This document shows, one piece after another, positions 8,215 to 16,417 of a stretch of DNA of 42,343 bases. The notes under the pieces are model-generated. The model saw nothing but the letters and a program-made list of their open reading frames with translations. It did not search any database and was not told where the DNA came from. The stretch's first letter is position 1, and the number at the start of each line of letters is the position of its first letter. This DNA comes from Thauera sp. Lineage in GTDB: Bacteria > Pseudomonadota > Gammaproteobacteria > Burkholderiales > Rhodocyclaceae. The DNA is taken from positions 1-42,343 of the forward strand of contig JAKLLJ010000002.1 of NCBI GenBank assembly GCA_023150215.1. The letters are read 5' to 3'. A program made the translations under genes and the position numbers.

Positions 8215-9021
8215 CTAGGCAAAATGGCTTTCGAGGGCCTGCATCAAACCGTCGTCTCCGGCCGGAGTTTCGACCACCTTCGCGAAACCGGCCGCATGCG
8301 CCTGCGCGACGATGCGCGGGTGCGTGGCAAACACCGTCACTCCACGCAGGGCGGCGAGGCCGTCCGCGCCGAGCATGGATTCCAGATTGCGTACGCCCTC
8401 GCTGCTGGTGAGCAGCAGGCCGTCGACCGCGCCACGCGCGATCGGCTCGAGCAGCGGCGCGGGATCCGCATCCGGACAGTACCGTCTGTAACAAGTGACA
8501 TATTCAACGCTGGCGCCCCGTTCGCGCAAGGTCTCGGCGAGCAGTTCGCGCCCGCCGTCGCCGCGGAAGATCAGCACTTTGCGCCCGCGCACCGCGTCGG
8601 GGGCGAACTCGGGCAGGGCAATCACGGCCTCGCTGTCGAAGCCGTCTTCCGGCGCGATCACGTCGGCGAAGCCCCAGCCGTGCATCACGCGCTGACTGCC
8701 CTTGCCCACGGTGGCGACCCGCAGCGTGGCCGGCCAGGTGCGCTGCGGCAGGATCGCACGAAGCGCGTGATCGACCGCGTTGGGGCTGACGAAGAAAGCG
8801 AGATCGAACTCATCGAGGCGGCCGATGATGGCCTGCAGCGGCGCAGGATCGAGCGCCGGGCCGACCGCGATCACCGGGAAGCGCAGCGCCCGACCGCCTG
8901 CCGCTTCGATGCGCGAACACAGGCTCCCGGCCTGCTCGCGCGGACGCATGACCACGAGGGTGCGCCCGCCCAAGGGAAGCATGGGGCGCTGAGCGGACGC
9001 TGCGGTCGGTGCCGTCGACAC
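8215..9021 (-). CDS. hemD: Uroporphyrinogen-III synthase
   Basis: Cyclises hydroxymethylbilane to uroporphyrinogen III with inversion of ring D. HemD sequences are poorly conserved, so identification rests on LVVMRPREQAGSLCSRIEAAGG near the start in parts, the segment FFVSPNAVDHAL, LLTSSEGVRNLE with its conserved TSSEG, and the position directly after hemC. The GTG at 9021 gives 268 residues and has GGGAGGG about 11 bases upstream. The ATG at 8982 (255 residues) has no ribosome-binding site and is the alternative. The start lies 22 bases beyond the hemC stop, and hemX follows after 10 bases. Confidence 0.92.
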   Translation of the reverse strand: MSTAPTAASAQRPMLPLGGRTLVVMRPREQAGSLCSRIEAAGGRALRFPVIAVGPALDPAPLQAIIGRLDEFDLAFFVSPNAVDHALRAILPQRTWPATLRVATVGKGSQRVMHGWGFADVIAPEDGFDSEAVIALPEFAPDAVRGRKVLIFRGDGGRELLAETLRERGASVEYVTCYRRYCPDADPAPLLEPIARGAVDGLLLTSSEGVRNLESMLGADGLAALRGVTVFATHPRIVAQAHAAGFAKVVETPAGDDGLMQALESHFA

Positions 9022-9043
9022 GATGCGCCTGCCCTCCCGTCCG

Positions 9044-9976
9044 TCAGCCGATCTCGGCCAGGATCGCTTCCGCGCCCTGCGCCCGCAGATCTTCGGCAAG
9101 CGCGCGCCCGAGCGCCTCGGCAGCGGCCGGCGCACCGGTACGTTCCGCGCGCACGATGGTGCTGCCGTCGGGGCGGGCGACGAAGCCGCGCAGCCACAGC
9201 GCGCCTTCGCGCATCAGCGCATAGGCGCCAAGCGGCACCTCGCAGCTGCCGGCCAGCGCACGCGCGACCGCGCGCTCGGCCAGCACGCAGGCGGTGGTGT
9301 CGGCGTCGACCAAGGGCTGCAGCCAGCCGATCACGTCGGGGCGTGCGGCAAGGCACTCGATGCCGAGCGCGCCCTGGCCCGCGGCCGGCAGCGAGACTTC
9401 GGCCGGCATCACCGAACGAATGCGCTCGCCCAGGCCGAGGCGGGTGAGACCTGCGGCAGCGAGGATGATCGCGTCGTACTGGCCTTCATCGAGCTTGCGC
9501 AGCCGGGTGTCGAGGTTGCCGCGCAGGCTGGTCACGGCGAGGAAGGGATACTGGGCGTGGAGTTGCGACTCGCGGCGCAGCGAGGAAGTACCGACCACCG
9601 TGCCGGGGGGCATGTCGGCGAGACTCTCGTAGCGGTTGGAGACGAAGGCGTCGAGCGGCACCTCGCGTGCGGTGATGCAGGGCAGTGCGAACTCCGGTCC
9701 CATCACCATCGGCACGTCCTTCATCGAATGCACCGCGATGTCGGCGCGGGCATCCAGCAGCGCGGTCTCGAGCTCCTTGACGAACAGGCCCTTGCCGCCG
9801 ACCTTGGCGAGCGGGCGATCGAGGATCTGGTCGCCACGCGTGGTCATGCCCAGCAATTCGACCCGGCAACCGGGGTAAAGCCCTTCGAGGCGGGCCTTGA
9901 TGTGTTCCGCCTGCCACAGGGCGAGACGACTCTCACGGGTTGCAATGACGATGCGCTCGGGGCTGCTATGACTCAC
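9044..9976 (-). CDS. hemC: Porphobilinogen deaminase (hydroxymethylbilane synthase)
   Basis: Polymerises four porphobilinogen units to hydroxymethylbilane on a covalently bound dipyrromethane cofactor. The 310-residue protein has RESRLALWQ (14-22), TRGD, the catalytic aspartate D87 in HSMKDVP, GTSSLRR (129-135), GNLDTRL, and the cofactor-bearing cysteine C245 in AGSCEVPLGAYA. All essential residues are intact. The start is GTG at 9976, preceded by AGGTGA. It is the first gene of hemCDXY, reading away from ppc. A TGCTAGAAT extended -10 lies about 95 bases upstream. Confidence 0.97.
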   Translation of the reverse strand: MSHSSPERIVIATRESRLALWQAEHIKARLEGLYPGCRVELLGMTTRGDQILDRPLAKVGGKGLFVKELETALLDARADIAVHSMKDVPMVMGPEFALPCITAREVPLDAFVSNRYESLADMPPGTVVGTSSLRRESQLHAQYPFLAVTSLRGNLDTRLRKLDEGQYDAIILAAAGLTRLGLGERIRSVMPAEVSLPAAGQGALGIECLAARPDVIGWLQPLVDADTTACVLAERAVARALAGSCEVPLGAYALMREGALWLRGFVARPDGSTIVRAERTGAPAAAEALGRALAEDLRAQGAEAILAEIG

Positions 9977-10071
9977 GATCGGAATTCACCTGACGAAACG
10001 GGTTGGAGCGGGCGCATCGATGCCGCAATGCAGCATGACAAAAAACTTATTTCGCCCGCACGACGCGCCGC

Positions 10072-10080
10072 ATTCTAGCA
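10072..10080 (-). promoter_or_regulatory. Candidate extended -10 promoter of hemCDXY
   Basis: On the minus strand TGCTAGAAT fits the extended -10 pattern TGnTAnAAT, with no recognisable -35. It would start a leader of about 90 bases before hemC. In that leader GCGGGCG (10008-10014) can pair with CGCCCGC (10053-10059). Confidence 0.45.
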
Positions 10081-10161
10081 CGGGCACGCGCTCCAGCCCC
10101 TGCCGGACACCTTGCCGCGCAGGGGGCTCCCCGAAGCAGGCGTCCCCGTCCCGGTCAGGCT

Positions 10162-10216
10162 GCCCGCTCGAGCGCAGGGCGCGCGGCTACATGAAAACCC
10201 CGGGCTGCGAGCGGGC
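10162..10216 (+). other. Potential stem-loop in the ppc upstream region
   Basis: GCCCGCTCG at 10162-10170 is perfectly complementary to CGAGCGGGC at 10208-10216, a 9-bp stem with a 37-base loop, ending about 50 bases before the ppc ATG. No T-run follows. Otherwise the 292-base hemC-ppc gap holds only the hemC promoter candidate and a 16-codon reading frame. Confidence 0.35.
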
Positions 10217-10268
10217 GCACTTACGGTAAGCTGCGCGGTCCCCCTCTCCACCACGACAGATCCGCCCC

Positions 10269-13031
10269 ATGCAACACGACAAGGACGCCCCTCTCCGCGA
10301 AGACATCCGCCTGCTCGGCCGCCTCCTCGGCGACACCGTGCGCGACCAGCAGGGCGAAGCCGTCTTCGGCCTCATCGAACGCATCCGCCAGAACTCGGTG
10401 CGCTTTCGCCGCGACGACGACATCGCCGCGCGCCGCGAACTCGAGGAGATCCTCGACGCTCTGTCGCGCGAGCAGACCATCCAGGTCGTGCGCGCCTTCA
10501 GCTACTTCTCGCACCTCGCCAACATCGCCGAGGACCAGCACCACATCCGGCGCTCGCGCGCGCACCTGATCGCCGGCTCGGCCGCGCGCGAGGGCAGCCT
10601 GGCCCATGCGATCGATCAGGCGCTGGCCGGTAACGGCGCGAACGCCGGTGATCTCGCCACATTCTTCGACACCGCCCTGGTCTCGCCGGTGCTGACCGCC
10701 CATCCGACCGAGGTGCAGAGAAAGAGCATCCTCAACTGCGAGACGGTGATCGCCCGCCTGCTCGACGAGCGCGACCGCATGCAGCTCACCCCCGAGGAGG
10801 AGGCCGCCAATCACGAGGCGCTGCGCCGCGCCGTGTTGACGCTGTGGCAGACGCGCATGCTGCGCACCGCCAAGCTGTCGGTGATCGACGAGGTCAACAA
10901 CGGCCTGTCTTATTTCGAGACCACCTTCCTGCGCGAGCTGCCGCGCCTCTATGCGAGCCTCGAGGACCGTCTCGCTGCAGCCGATCCGGCGCTCGGCACG
11001 CCCGAACTGGCCGCCTTCCTGCAGGTCGGCAACTGGATCGGCGGTGACCGCGACGGCAACCCCTTCGTGACTGCCGAGGTGCTCGACAAGGCGCTCGCCA
11101 TGCAATGCGCGGTGGCGCTCGGCTACTATCTCGACGAGTTGCACATCCTCGGCTCGCAGCTCTCGCTCGGCCTCGGCCTGGTATCGGCCTCGGACGCGCT
11201 GCTCGCGCTCGCAGCGCACTCGCCCGATCGCTCGCCGCACCGCAGCGACGAGCCCTACCGGCGTGCGATCTCGGGCATCTACGCCCGCCTCGCCGCCACC
11301 TATCGCGTGCTGCTCGGCCACGACCCGGTGCGGCATGCGGTCGCCGACGCCGCCCCCTATGCCGATGCCGGCGCCCTCGCCAACGATCTCGACACCCTGC
11401 ATCGCTCGCTTGCCGCCAATGGTTCCGCCGCACTCACCCGCGGCCGCTTGCGCCACCTGCGGCGCGCAGTCAGGGTGTTCGGCTTTCACCTCGCGCCGCT
11501 CGACCTGCGCCAGAACTCGGACGTGCATGAGCGCGTGGTCGCCGAGTTGCTCGAAGTCGCCCGCCCCGGCAGCGCCTACTCCACGCTCGACGAGGAGGCG
11601 CGCTGTGCGCTGCTGCTCGAGGAGCTCGCCACCGCGCGCCCGCTCGCCTCGCCCCACGTGCGCTATTCGGACGAGAGCGAGGGCGAGCTGGCGATCTTCC
11701 GCACCGCCCGTCACGCACACCTGCGCTACGGCAACGCGGCGATCCGCAACTGCATCATCTCCAAAACCGACGATGTCTCCGACCTGCTCGAACTCGCCGT
11801 GCTGCTCAAGGAGGCCGGCCTCCTGCGCCCGCTCGAGAACGCCCTCGACGTCAACATCGTGCCGCTGTTCGAGACCATCGGCGACCTGGAAAACGCCGCC
11901 GGGGTCATGGCACGCATCTTCTCCCTGCCCACCTACCGCAGCCTGCTCGAATCCCGTGCCCACACCCAGGAGGTGATGCTCGGCTATTCCGACAGCAACA
12001 AGGATGGCGGCTTCCTCACCTCGGGCTGGGCGCTTTACAAGGCCGAAGGCGAACTCGTCGCCACCTTCGCCCGCCACGGCGTGCGCCTGCGCCTGTTCCA
12101 CGGTCGCGGCGGCTCGGTCGGCCGCGGCGGCGGGCCGAGCTACCAGGCCATCCTCGCCCAGCCCGAGGGCGCGGTGCAAGGGCAGATCCGCCTTACCGAA
12201 CAGGGCGAAGTGATCGGCGCCAAGTACGGCAACCCCGAAGTCGGGCGGCGCAACCTCGAGGTCCTGGTCGCCGCCACGCTCGAGACCAGCCTGCGCCCGG
12301 CCAGCGCGAGCCCCACCCCGCAAGCCTTCCTCGACGCCATGCAAGCGCTCTCGGACGCGGCCTTCGCCGCCTACCGCGGTCTGGTCTACGAGACCGAGGG
12401 TTTCGAGCGCTACTTCTGGGAGTCGACCGTGATCAGCGAGATCGCGGCGCTCAACATCGGCTCGCGCCCGGCCTCGCGCAAGAAAAGCACCGCGATCGAG
12501 GACCTGCGCGCGATTCCATGGGTGTTCTCGTGGTCGCAATGCCGGGTGATGCTGCCGGGCTGGTACGGCTTTGGCAGCGCAGTGCGCGCCTTCCTCGCCG
12601 CACGCCCGGACGACGGCCTCACCTTGCTGCAGCGCATGAACCGCGAGTGGCCCTTCTTCCAGACCCTGCTGTCGAACATGGACATGGTGCTGTCCAAGAC
12701 CGACCTCGCGATCGCCAGCCGCTACGCCGCGCTGCTCAAGGACGTTGCCCTGCGCAATGCGATCTTCGCCCGCATCCGCGCCGAGCACCAAGCCACGCTC
12801 GACGCGGTGCTGCAGATCACCGGCCAGCACGAACTGCTCGACGGCAACCCGCTGCTCAAGCGCTCGATCCGCAACCGCTTCCCCTACCTCGACCCGCTCA
12901 ACCACGTGCAGGTCGAGCTGCTGCGCCGCCATCGCGAATTCGAGGCGGGGGACGGCAACGACGCGCGCATCCGCATCGGCATCCACATCTCGATCAATGG
13001 CATCGCCGCGGGGCTGCGCAACAGCGGCTGA
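10269..13031 (+). CDS. ppc: Phosphoenolpyruvate carboxylase
   Basis: Anaplerotic enzyme forming oxaloacetate from PEP and bicarbonate. The 920-residue product has the family's usual size. VLTAHPTEVQRKS carries the catalytic histidine H145. GNWIGGDRDGNPFV, GYSDSNKDGG and the second catalytic region FHGRGGSVGRGGGPS (His near 611) are intact, as are the C-terminal AIPWVFSWSQCRVMLPGWYG block and the terminal GIAAGLRNSG. No clear ribosome-binding site precedes the ATG, but the N-terminus matches the family. It stands alone, divergent from hemC and convergent with the algR-like gene, whose stop is only 7 bases away. In Pseudomonas, as I recall, algR and hemC are neighbours without ppc, so it looks inserted into a conserved block. 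Confidence 0.97.
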   Translation: MQHDKDAPLREDIRLLGRLLGDTVRDQQGEAVFGLIERIRQNSVRFRRDDDIAARRELEEILDALSREQTIQVVRAFSYFSHLANIAEDQHHIRRSRAHLIAGSAAREGSLAHAIDQALAGNGANAGDLATFFDTALVSPVLTAHPTEVQRKSILNCETVIARLLDERDRMQLTPEEEAANHEALRRAVLTLWQTRMLRTAKLSVIDEVNNGLSYFETTFLRELPRLYASLEDRLAAADPALGTPELAAFLQVGNWIGGDRDGNPFVTAEVLDKALAMQCAVALGYYLDELHILGSQLSLGLGLVSASDALLALAAHSPDRSPHRSDEPYRRAISGIYARLAATYRVLLGHDPVRHAVADAAPYADAGALANDLDTLHRSLAANGSAALTRGRLRHLRRAVRVFGFHLAPLDLRQNSDVHERVVAELLEVARPGSAYSTLDEEARCALLLEELATARPLASPHVRYSDESEGELAIFRTARHAHLRYGNAAIRNCIISKTDDVSDLLELAVLLKEAGLLRPLENALDVNIVPLFETIGDLENAAGVMARIFSLPTYRSLLESRAHTQEVMLGYSDSNKDGGFLTSGWALYKAEGELVATFARHGVRLRLFHGRGGSVGRGGGPSYQAILAQPEGAVQGQIRLTEQGEVIGAKYGNPEVGRRNLEVLVAATLETSLRPASASPTPQAFLDAMQALSDAAFAAYRGLVYETEGFERYFWESTVISEIAALNIGSRPASRKKSTAIEDLRAIPWVFSWSQCRVMLPGWYGFGSAVRAFLAARPDDGLTLLQRMNREWPFFQTLLSNMDMVLSKTDLAIASRYAALLKDVALRNAIFARIRAEHQATLDAVLQITGQHELLDGNPLLKRSIRNRFPYLDPLNHVQVELLRRHREFEAGDGNDARIRIGIHISINGIAAGLRNSG

Positions 13032-13038
13032 GCCCGCT

Positions 13039-13827
13039 TCACAAGCCGAGCGCCTGCCGCACCGCCGGCCACTGCCGCCGGCTCACCGGCAAGCGCTCGG
13101 GGACGCCGCGCAGCAGCACGTCCCAGTGCGCCTCGCCATCGTGCTCGCCGCCCCGCTCCACGCCCTGCACCGCGGCACGCGCCACCAGGCAGTTGCGATG
13201 CAGGCGAAGGAAGCGCTGCGGGAACTCATGCTCGATCTGCACCAGTGATTCGTCGAGCACGAATTCGCGCGCAGCGGTGCGGGCGGTGACGTACTTGAGT
13301 TCGGCGCGCAGGTAGAGCACCTCGGCGACCGGCACGAGCAGGATGCGGCCGCGCTCGGCGACGCTGAAATGAACGCGCTCGGCGCCTGCAAGGGCAGCGA
13401 GCGCAGCGTCCGACGGCAGCGGGCGACGCGCGCGCAAGCGCTCGAGTGCAGCCTCGAGGCGCTGCGCGCGCACCGGTTTGAGCAGGTAATCCACCGCAGC
13501 GAGCTCGAAAGCCTGCACCGCGTACTGATCGTAGGCGGTGACGAAGATCACCGCCGGCGGTGCCGGCAGGCGGGCGAGGTGGCGGGCAAGCTCGATGCCG
13601 TCCATCACCGGCATGCGGATGTCGGCGAACACCACGTCGGCACCAGCGTCCTCCAGCAAACGCAACGCCTCGACGCCGTTTGCGGCCATGCCCACGATCG
13701 CGCACGGCTGCGCGGCCGCAATGTCGCCGAAGAGGTCGCGCAAGCGGCTGCGCGCCGGCGCCTCGTCATCGACGATCAACACGCGCAAGGGCTCGCCCCC
13801 TGCGCACGGCTCGCGCGCTGCGCTCAT
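13039..13827 (-). CDS. algR: LytTR-family response regulator, AlgR-like
   Basis: Cytoplasmic two-component regulator of 262 residues. The receiver domain (about 14-130) has acidic D20-D21, phospho-acceptor D69 in FADIRMPVMDG and the lysine of LLKPV. The C-terminal LytTR DNA-binding domain (about 160-260) carries RFLRLHRNCLVA and the ERLPVSRRQWPAVRQ end. The start overlaps the kinase stop by four bases (ATGA), so the two are coupled. Position beside argH on one side and, across ppc, hemCDXY on the other matches the AlgZ-AlgR locus of Pseudomonas. The regulon here cannot be read from sequence; type IV pili and exopolysaccharide are the known AlgR themes. Confidence 0.88.
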   Translation of the reverse strand: MSAAREPCAGGEPLRVLIVDDEAPARSRLRDLFGDIAAAQPCAIVGMAANGVEALRLLEDAGADVVFADIRMPVMDGIELARHLARLPAPPAVIFVTAYDQYAVQAFELAAVDYLLKPVRAQRLEAALERLRARRPLPSDAALAALAGAERVHFSVAERGRILLVPVAEVLYLRAELKYVTARTAAREFVLDESLVQIEHEFPQRFLRLHRNCLVARAAVQGVERGGEHDGEAHWDVLLRGVPERLPVSRRQWPAVRQALGL

Positions 13828-14867
13828 CGTGTCTCCGTATCGAAGGGCAGGCGGATCCGCACCCGGTAGCGCCCGCCCGACTCGTCGATCTCCAGCCTGG
13901 CCTCGAGATCATGGAACAGCATTAGCCGCTCGCGGATATTGTCCAGCGCGAGGCGGTTGCCGGCATGGTGCGTGCCGGTCGGGGAAACCGGGTTGTCGAC
14001 CTCGATCCGCAACTCGGCGCCTCGGCGGGCGATGCGCACCACCACCTCGCCCGCATCGGCCGCGGGCTCGATGCCGTGGTACACGGCATTCTCGAGCAGG
14101 GGCTGGAGCATCAGCGAGGGCACGCGGGCACGCAGCAGCGCTTCACGCGCGCCGTCGTCGTCGACCGCAGCGCCGGCAAACACCCAGCGCACGGCAAGGC
14201 GTTCGCCGAGACGCAGGCGCTCCAGGTCGACGTAGCGTTCGGCGAGTTCGACCTCCTCGGCGAGCGACACCCGCTCCCGCCCATCCTGCATCAGCGCGCG
14301 AAACAGGTCGGCGAGTTCTTCGAGCGCGCGCTCCGCGCGCCGCGGCTCGGAGCGGATCACGCCGAGCACGCCGTTGAGGCTGTTGAAGAAGAAATGCGGG
14401 CGAATGCGCGCGGTCAGCGCCATCAGCCGCGCCTCGGCAAGCGCAGGGGAGAGGCGCCGACTGCGCCAGTCGAAGTAGGCGAGGCACAGCGCGGTGGCCA
14501 GCCAGGCCCAGCCCAGCGGGCGCGCCAGCGCGGCGGTGGAAGGCGCAGCCAGCCACTCGCCCGCCACCGTGGCAAACGTCACCACCCCGAACACCGCGGC
14601 CTGTGCCGGCAGCGGCGACAGCCCGCGCATCGCGGGTGCGCCGAGGTAGAGCACCACCACCACCACCAGCAGCGCAAACTCCACCCGCCCGGCCATCAGC
14701 GCAAACTCGCCAGCAAGCCGGGGCAGCTCGTCCACGCGGATCGCGACGGTCAGCAGCGCAAGCAGATTCACTGCCAGCAGCACGCGCAGGATCACGCCCA
14801 GGTTGCGGAAGTCCGGCAAGCCGGACGCGGCGGGTCCGGCGGGCTTTTGCATTATACTTTCGACCAT
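13824..14867 (-). CDS. algZ: LytS/AlgZ-type sensor histidine kinase
   Basis: Membrane histidine kinase of the His_kinase (PF06580) type. The 347-residue product has an N-terminal membrane region with about four hydrophobic segments (25-43, 63-78, 86-106, 118-132). The phospho-acceptor H158 follows in ARIRPHFFFNSLNGVLG, and a C-terminal ATPase domain carries LLENAVYHGIEP (N box) and LALDNIRERL. It lacks the classic HisKA dimerisation motif, as expected for this family. The ATG at 14867 and an in-frame ATG at 14852 are both possible starts. It is divergent from argH and forms an overlapping pair with the LytTR regulator. Confidence 0.88.
   Translation of the reverse strand: MVESIMQKPAGPAASGLPDFRNLGVILRVLLAVNLLALLTVAIRVDELPRLAGEFALMAGRVEFALLVVVVVLYLGAPAMRGLSPLPAQAAVFGVVTFATVAGEWLAAPSTAALARPLGWAWLATALCLAYFDWRSRRLSPALAEARLMALTARIRPHFFFNSLNGVLGVIRSEPRRAERALEELADLFRALMQDGRERVSLAEEVELAERYVDLERLRLGERLAVRWVFAGAAVDDDGAREALLRARVPSLMLQPLLENAVYHGIEPAADAGEVVVRIARRGAELRIEVDNPVSPTGTHHAGNRLALDNIRERLMLFHDLEARLEIDESGGRYRVRIRLPFDTETR
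14853..14858 (+). promoter_or_regulatory. Candidate -10 for argH
   Basis: TATACT on the plus strand lies 91 bases before the argH ATG, inside the 5' end of the divergent kinase gene. The same bases read TATAAT on the minus strand (14856-14851). No good -35 accompanies either reading, so the assignment is tentative. Confidence 0.25.
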
Positions 14868-14949
14868 TCAACGCGTCGCCAGGGCGGCGCCATCTCCCGT
14901 GCCGGGCCGGCAGTTGCACGCCGGCCGCTTCGTTTTTCACGCCCCCATT

Positions 14950-16395
14950 ATGACAGACACCACGACCTCCGCCGCCGGCGCCCCCGCATCCTCAGACACC
15001 CCTGCCAAGGCCTGGTCCGGACGCTTCTCCGAGCCCGTCTCCGAGCTCGTCAAGCGCTATACCGCCTCGGTGTTTTTCGATCAGCGCATGGCGGCACAGG
15101 ACATCCGCGGCTCGCTGGCGCACGCGAGGATGCTGGCCAGGCAGGGCATCATCGGCGCCCAGGACCTCGCCGACATCGAGCGCGGCATGGCCCAGGTCGC
15201 GACCGAGATCGAGCGTGGCGAGTTCATGTGGAACCTCGACGACGAGGACGTCCACCTCAACATCGAGAAGCGCCTCACCGCGCTCGTCGGCGACGCCGGC
15301 AAGCGCCTGCACACCGGGCGCAGCCGCAACGACCAGGTCGCCACCGACATCCGCCTGTGGCTGCGTGACGCGATCGACCAGATCCTCGCGCTGATCGCCG
15401 ACTTCCAGCGCAAGCTGCTCGACGTCGCCGAGGCCAACGCCGACACCCCAATGCCCGGCTTCACCCACCTGCAGGTCGCCCAGCCGGTGACTTTCGGCCA
15501 CCACCTGATGGCCTATTACGAGATGAGCCGACGCGACGCTGAGCGCTTTGCCGACTGCCGCCGTCGCGTCAACCGCCTGCCGCTCGGCGCGGCTGCGCTC
15601 GCCGGCACCAGCTACCCGATCGACCGCGAGTTCGTCGCTTCCGAGCTCGGCTTCGACGAGGTCTGCTTCAACTCGCTGGATGCGGTCAGCGATCGCGACT
15701 TCGCGATCGAGTTCTGCGCCGCCAGTGCGCTGCTGATGACCCACCTGTCACGCCTGTCCGAGGAGCTGATCCTGTGGATGAGCCCGCGCGTGGGCTTCAT
15801 CGACCTCGCCGACCGTTTCTGCACCGGCAGCTCGATCATGCCGCAGAAGAAGAACCCCGACGTGCCCGAGCTGGTGCGCGGCAAGACCGGCCGCGTCAAT
15901 GGCAGCCTGATCGCGCTGCTGACCCTGATGAAAGGCCAGCCGCTCGCCTACAACAAGGACAACCAGGAAGACAAGGAGCCGCTGTTCGACACCGCCGACA
16001 CGGTGATCGACACGCTGCGCATCTACGCCGACATGATCACCGGCATCAAGGTCAAGGCCGCGGCCATGCGCGGCGCGCTCAGCCAGGGCTACGCCACCGC
16101 CACCGACCTCGCCGACTACCTGGTCAAGAAGGGCCTGCCCTTCCGCGACGCGCACGAGGCGGTGGCGCTCGCAGTGCGTGCCGCTGACGTCAAGGGCTGC
16201 GACCTGCCGCAGTTTTCGCTCGACGAGCTGCGCATCGCCATGGCCCACGTGCCGGGCGCGGCCGAGCGCCTCGGCGACGACGTGTTCGGCGTGCTGACGG
16301 TCGAAGGTTCGCTCGCCTCGCGCAAGCACATCGGCGGCACCGCGCCCGAGCAGGTGCGCGCCGCGGTGGCCCGCGCCCGCGCCCGCCTGGTCTGA
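14950..16395 (+). CDS. argH: Argininosuccinate lyase
   Basis: Cleaves argininosuccinate to arginine and fumarate, the last step of arginine synthesis. The ATG at 14950 gives 481 residues; the first 20 are a Ser/Ala-rich extension beyond the conserved AWSGRFSEP start. The fumarase/lyase superfamily signature GSSIMPQKKNPD (293-304) contains the catalytic serine S295. TGRSRNDQVATD and MPGFTHLQVAQPV (catalytic His) are also present. An in-frame extension to 14803 would run through the divergent promoter region and is rejected. The kinase gene follows after 22 bases. Confidence 0.96.
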   Translation: MTDTTTSAAGAPASSDTPAKAWSGRFSEPVSELVKRYTASVFFDQRMAAQDIRGSLAHARMLARQGIIGAQDLADIERGMAQVATEIERGEFMWNLDDEDVHLNIEKRLTALVGDAGKRLHTGRSRNDQVATDIRLWLRDAIDQILALIADFQRKLLDVAEANADTPMPGFTHLQVAQPVTFGHHLMAYYEMSRRDAERFADCRRRVNRLPLGAAALAGTSYPIDREFVASELGFDEVCFNSLDAVSDRDFAIEFCAASALLMTHLSRLSEELILWMSPRVGFIDLADRFCTGSSIMPQKKNPDVPELVRGKTGRVNGSLIALLTLMKGQPLAYNKDNQEDKEPLFDTADTVIDTLRIYADMITGIKVKAAAMRGALSQGYATATDLADYLVKKGLPFRDAHEAVALAVRAADVKGCDLPQFSLDELRIAMAHVPGAAERLGDDVFGVLTVEGSLASRKHIGGTAPEQVRAAVARARARLV

Positions 16396-16417
16396 GCCTG
16401 GCCGGGCAGGCGCGACC

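Noticed and set aside
10221..12986. 921-codon open frame antisense to ppc
   Set aside because: Ppc is unmistakable on the other strand with all motifs; the antisense frame is an artefact of GC-rich codon use and has no recognisable domain.
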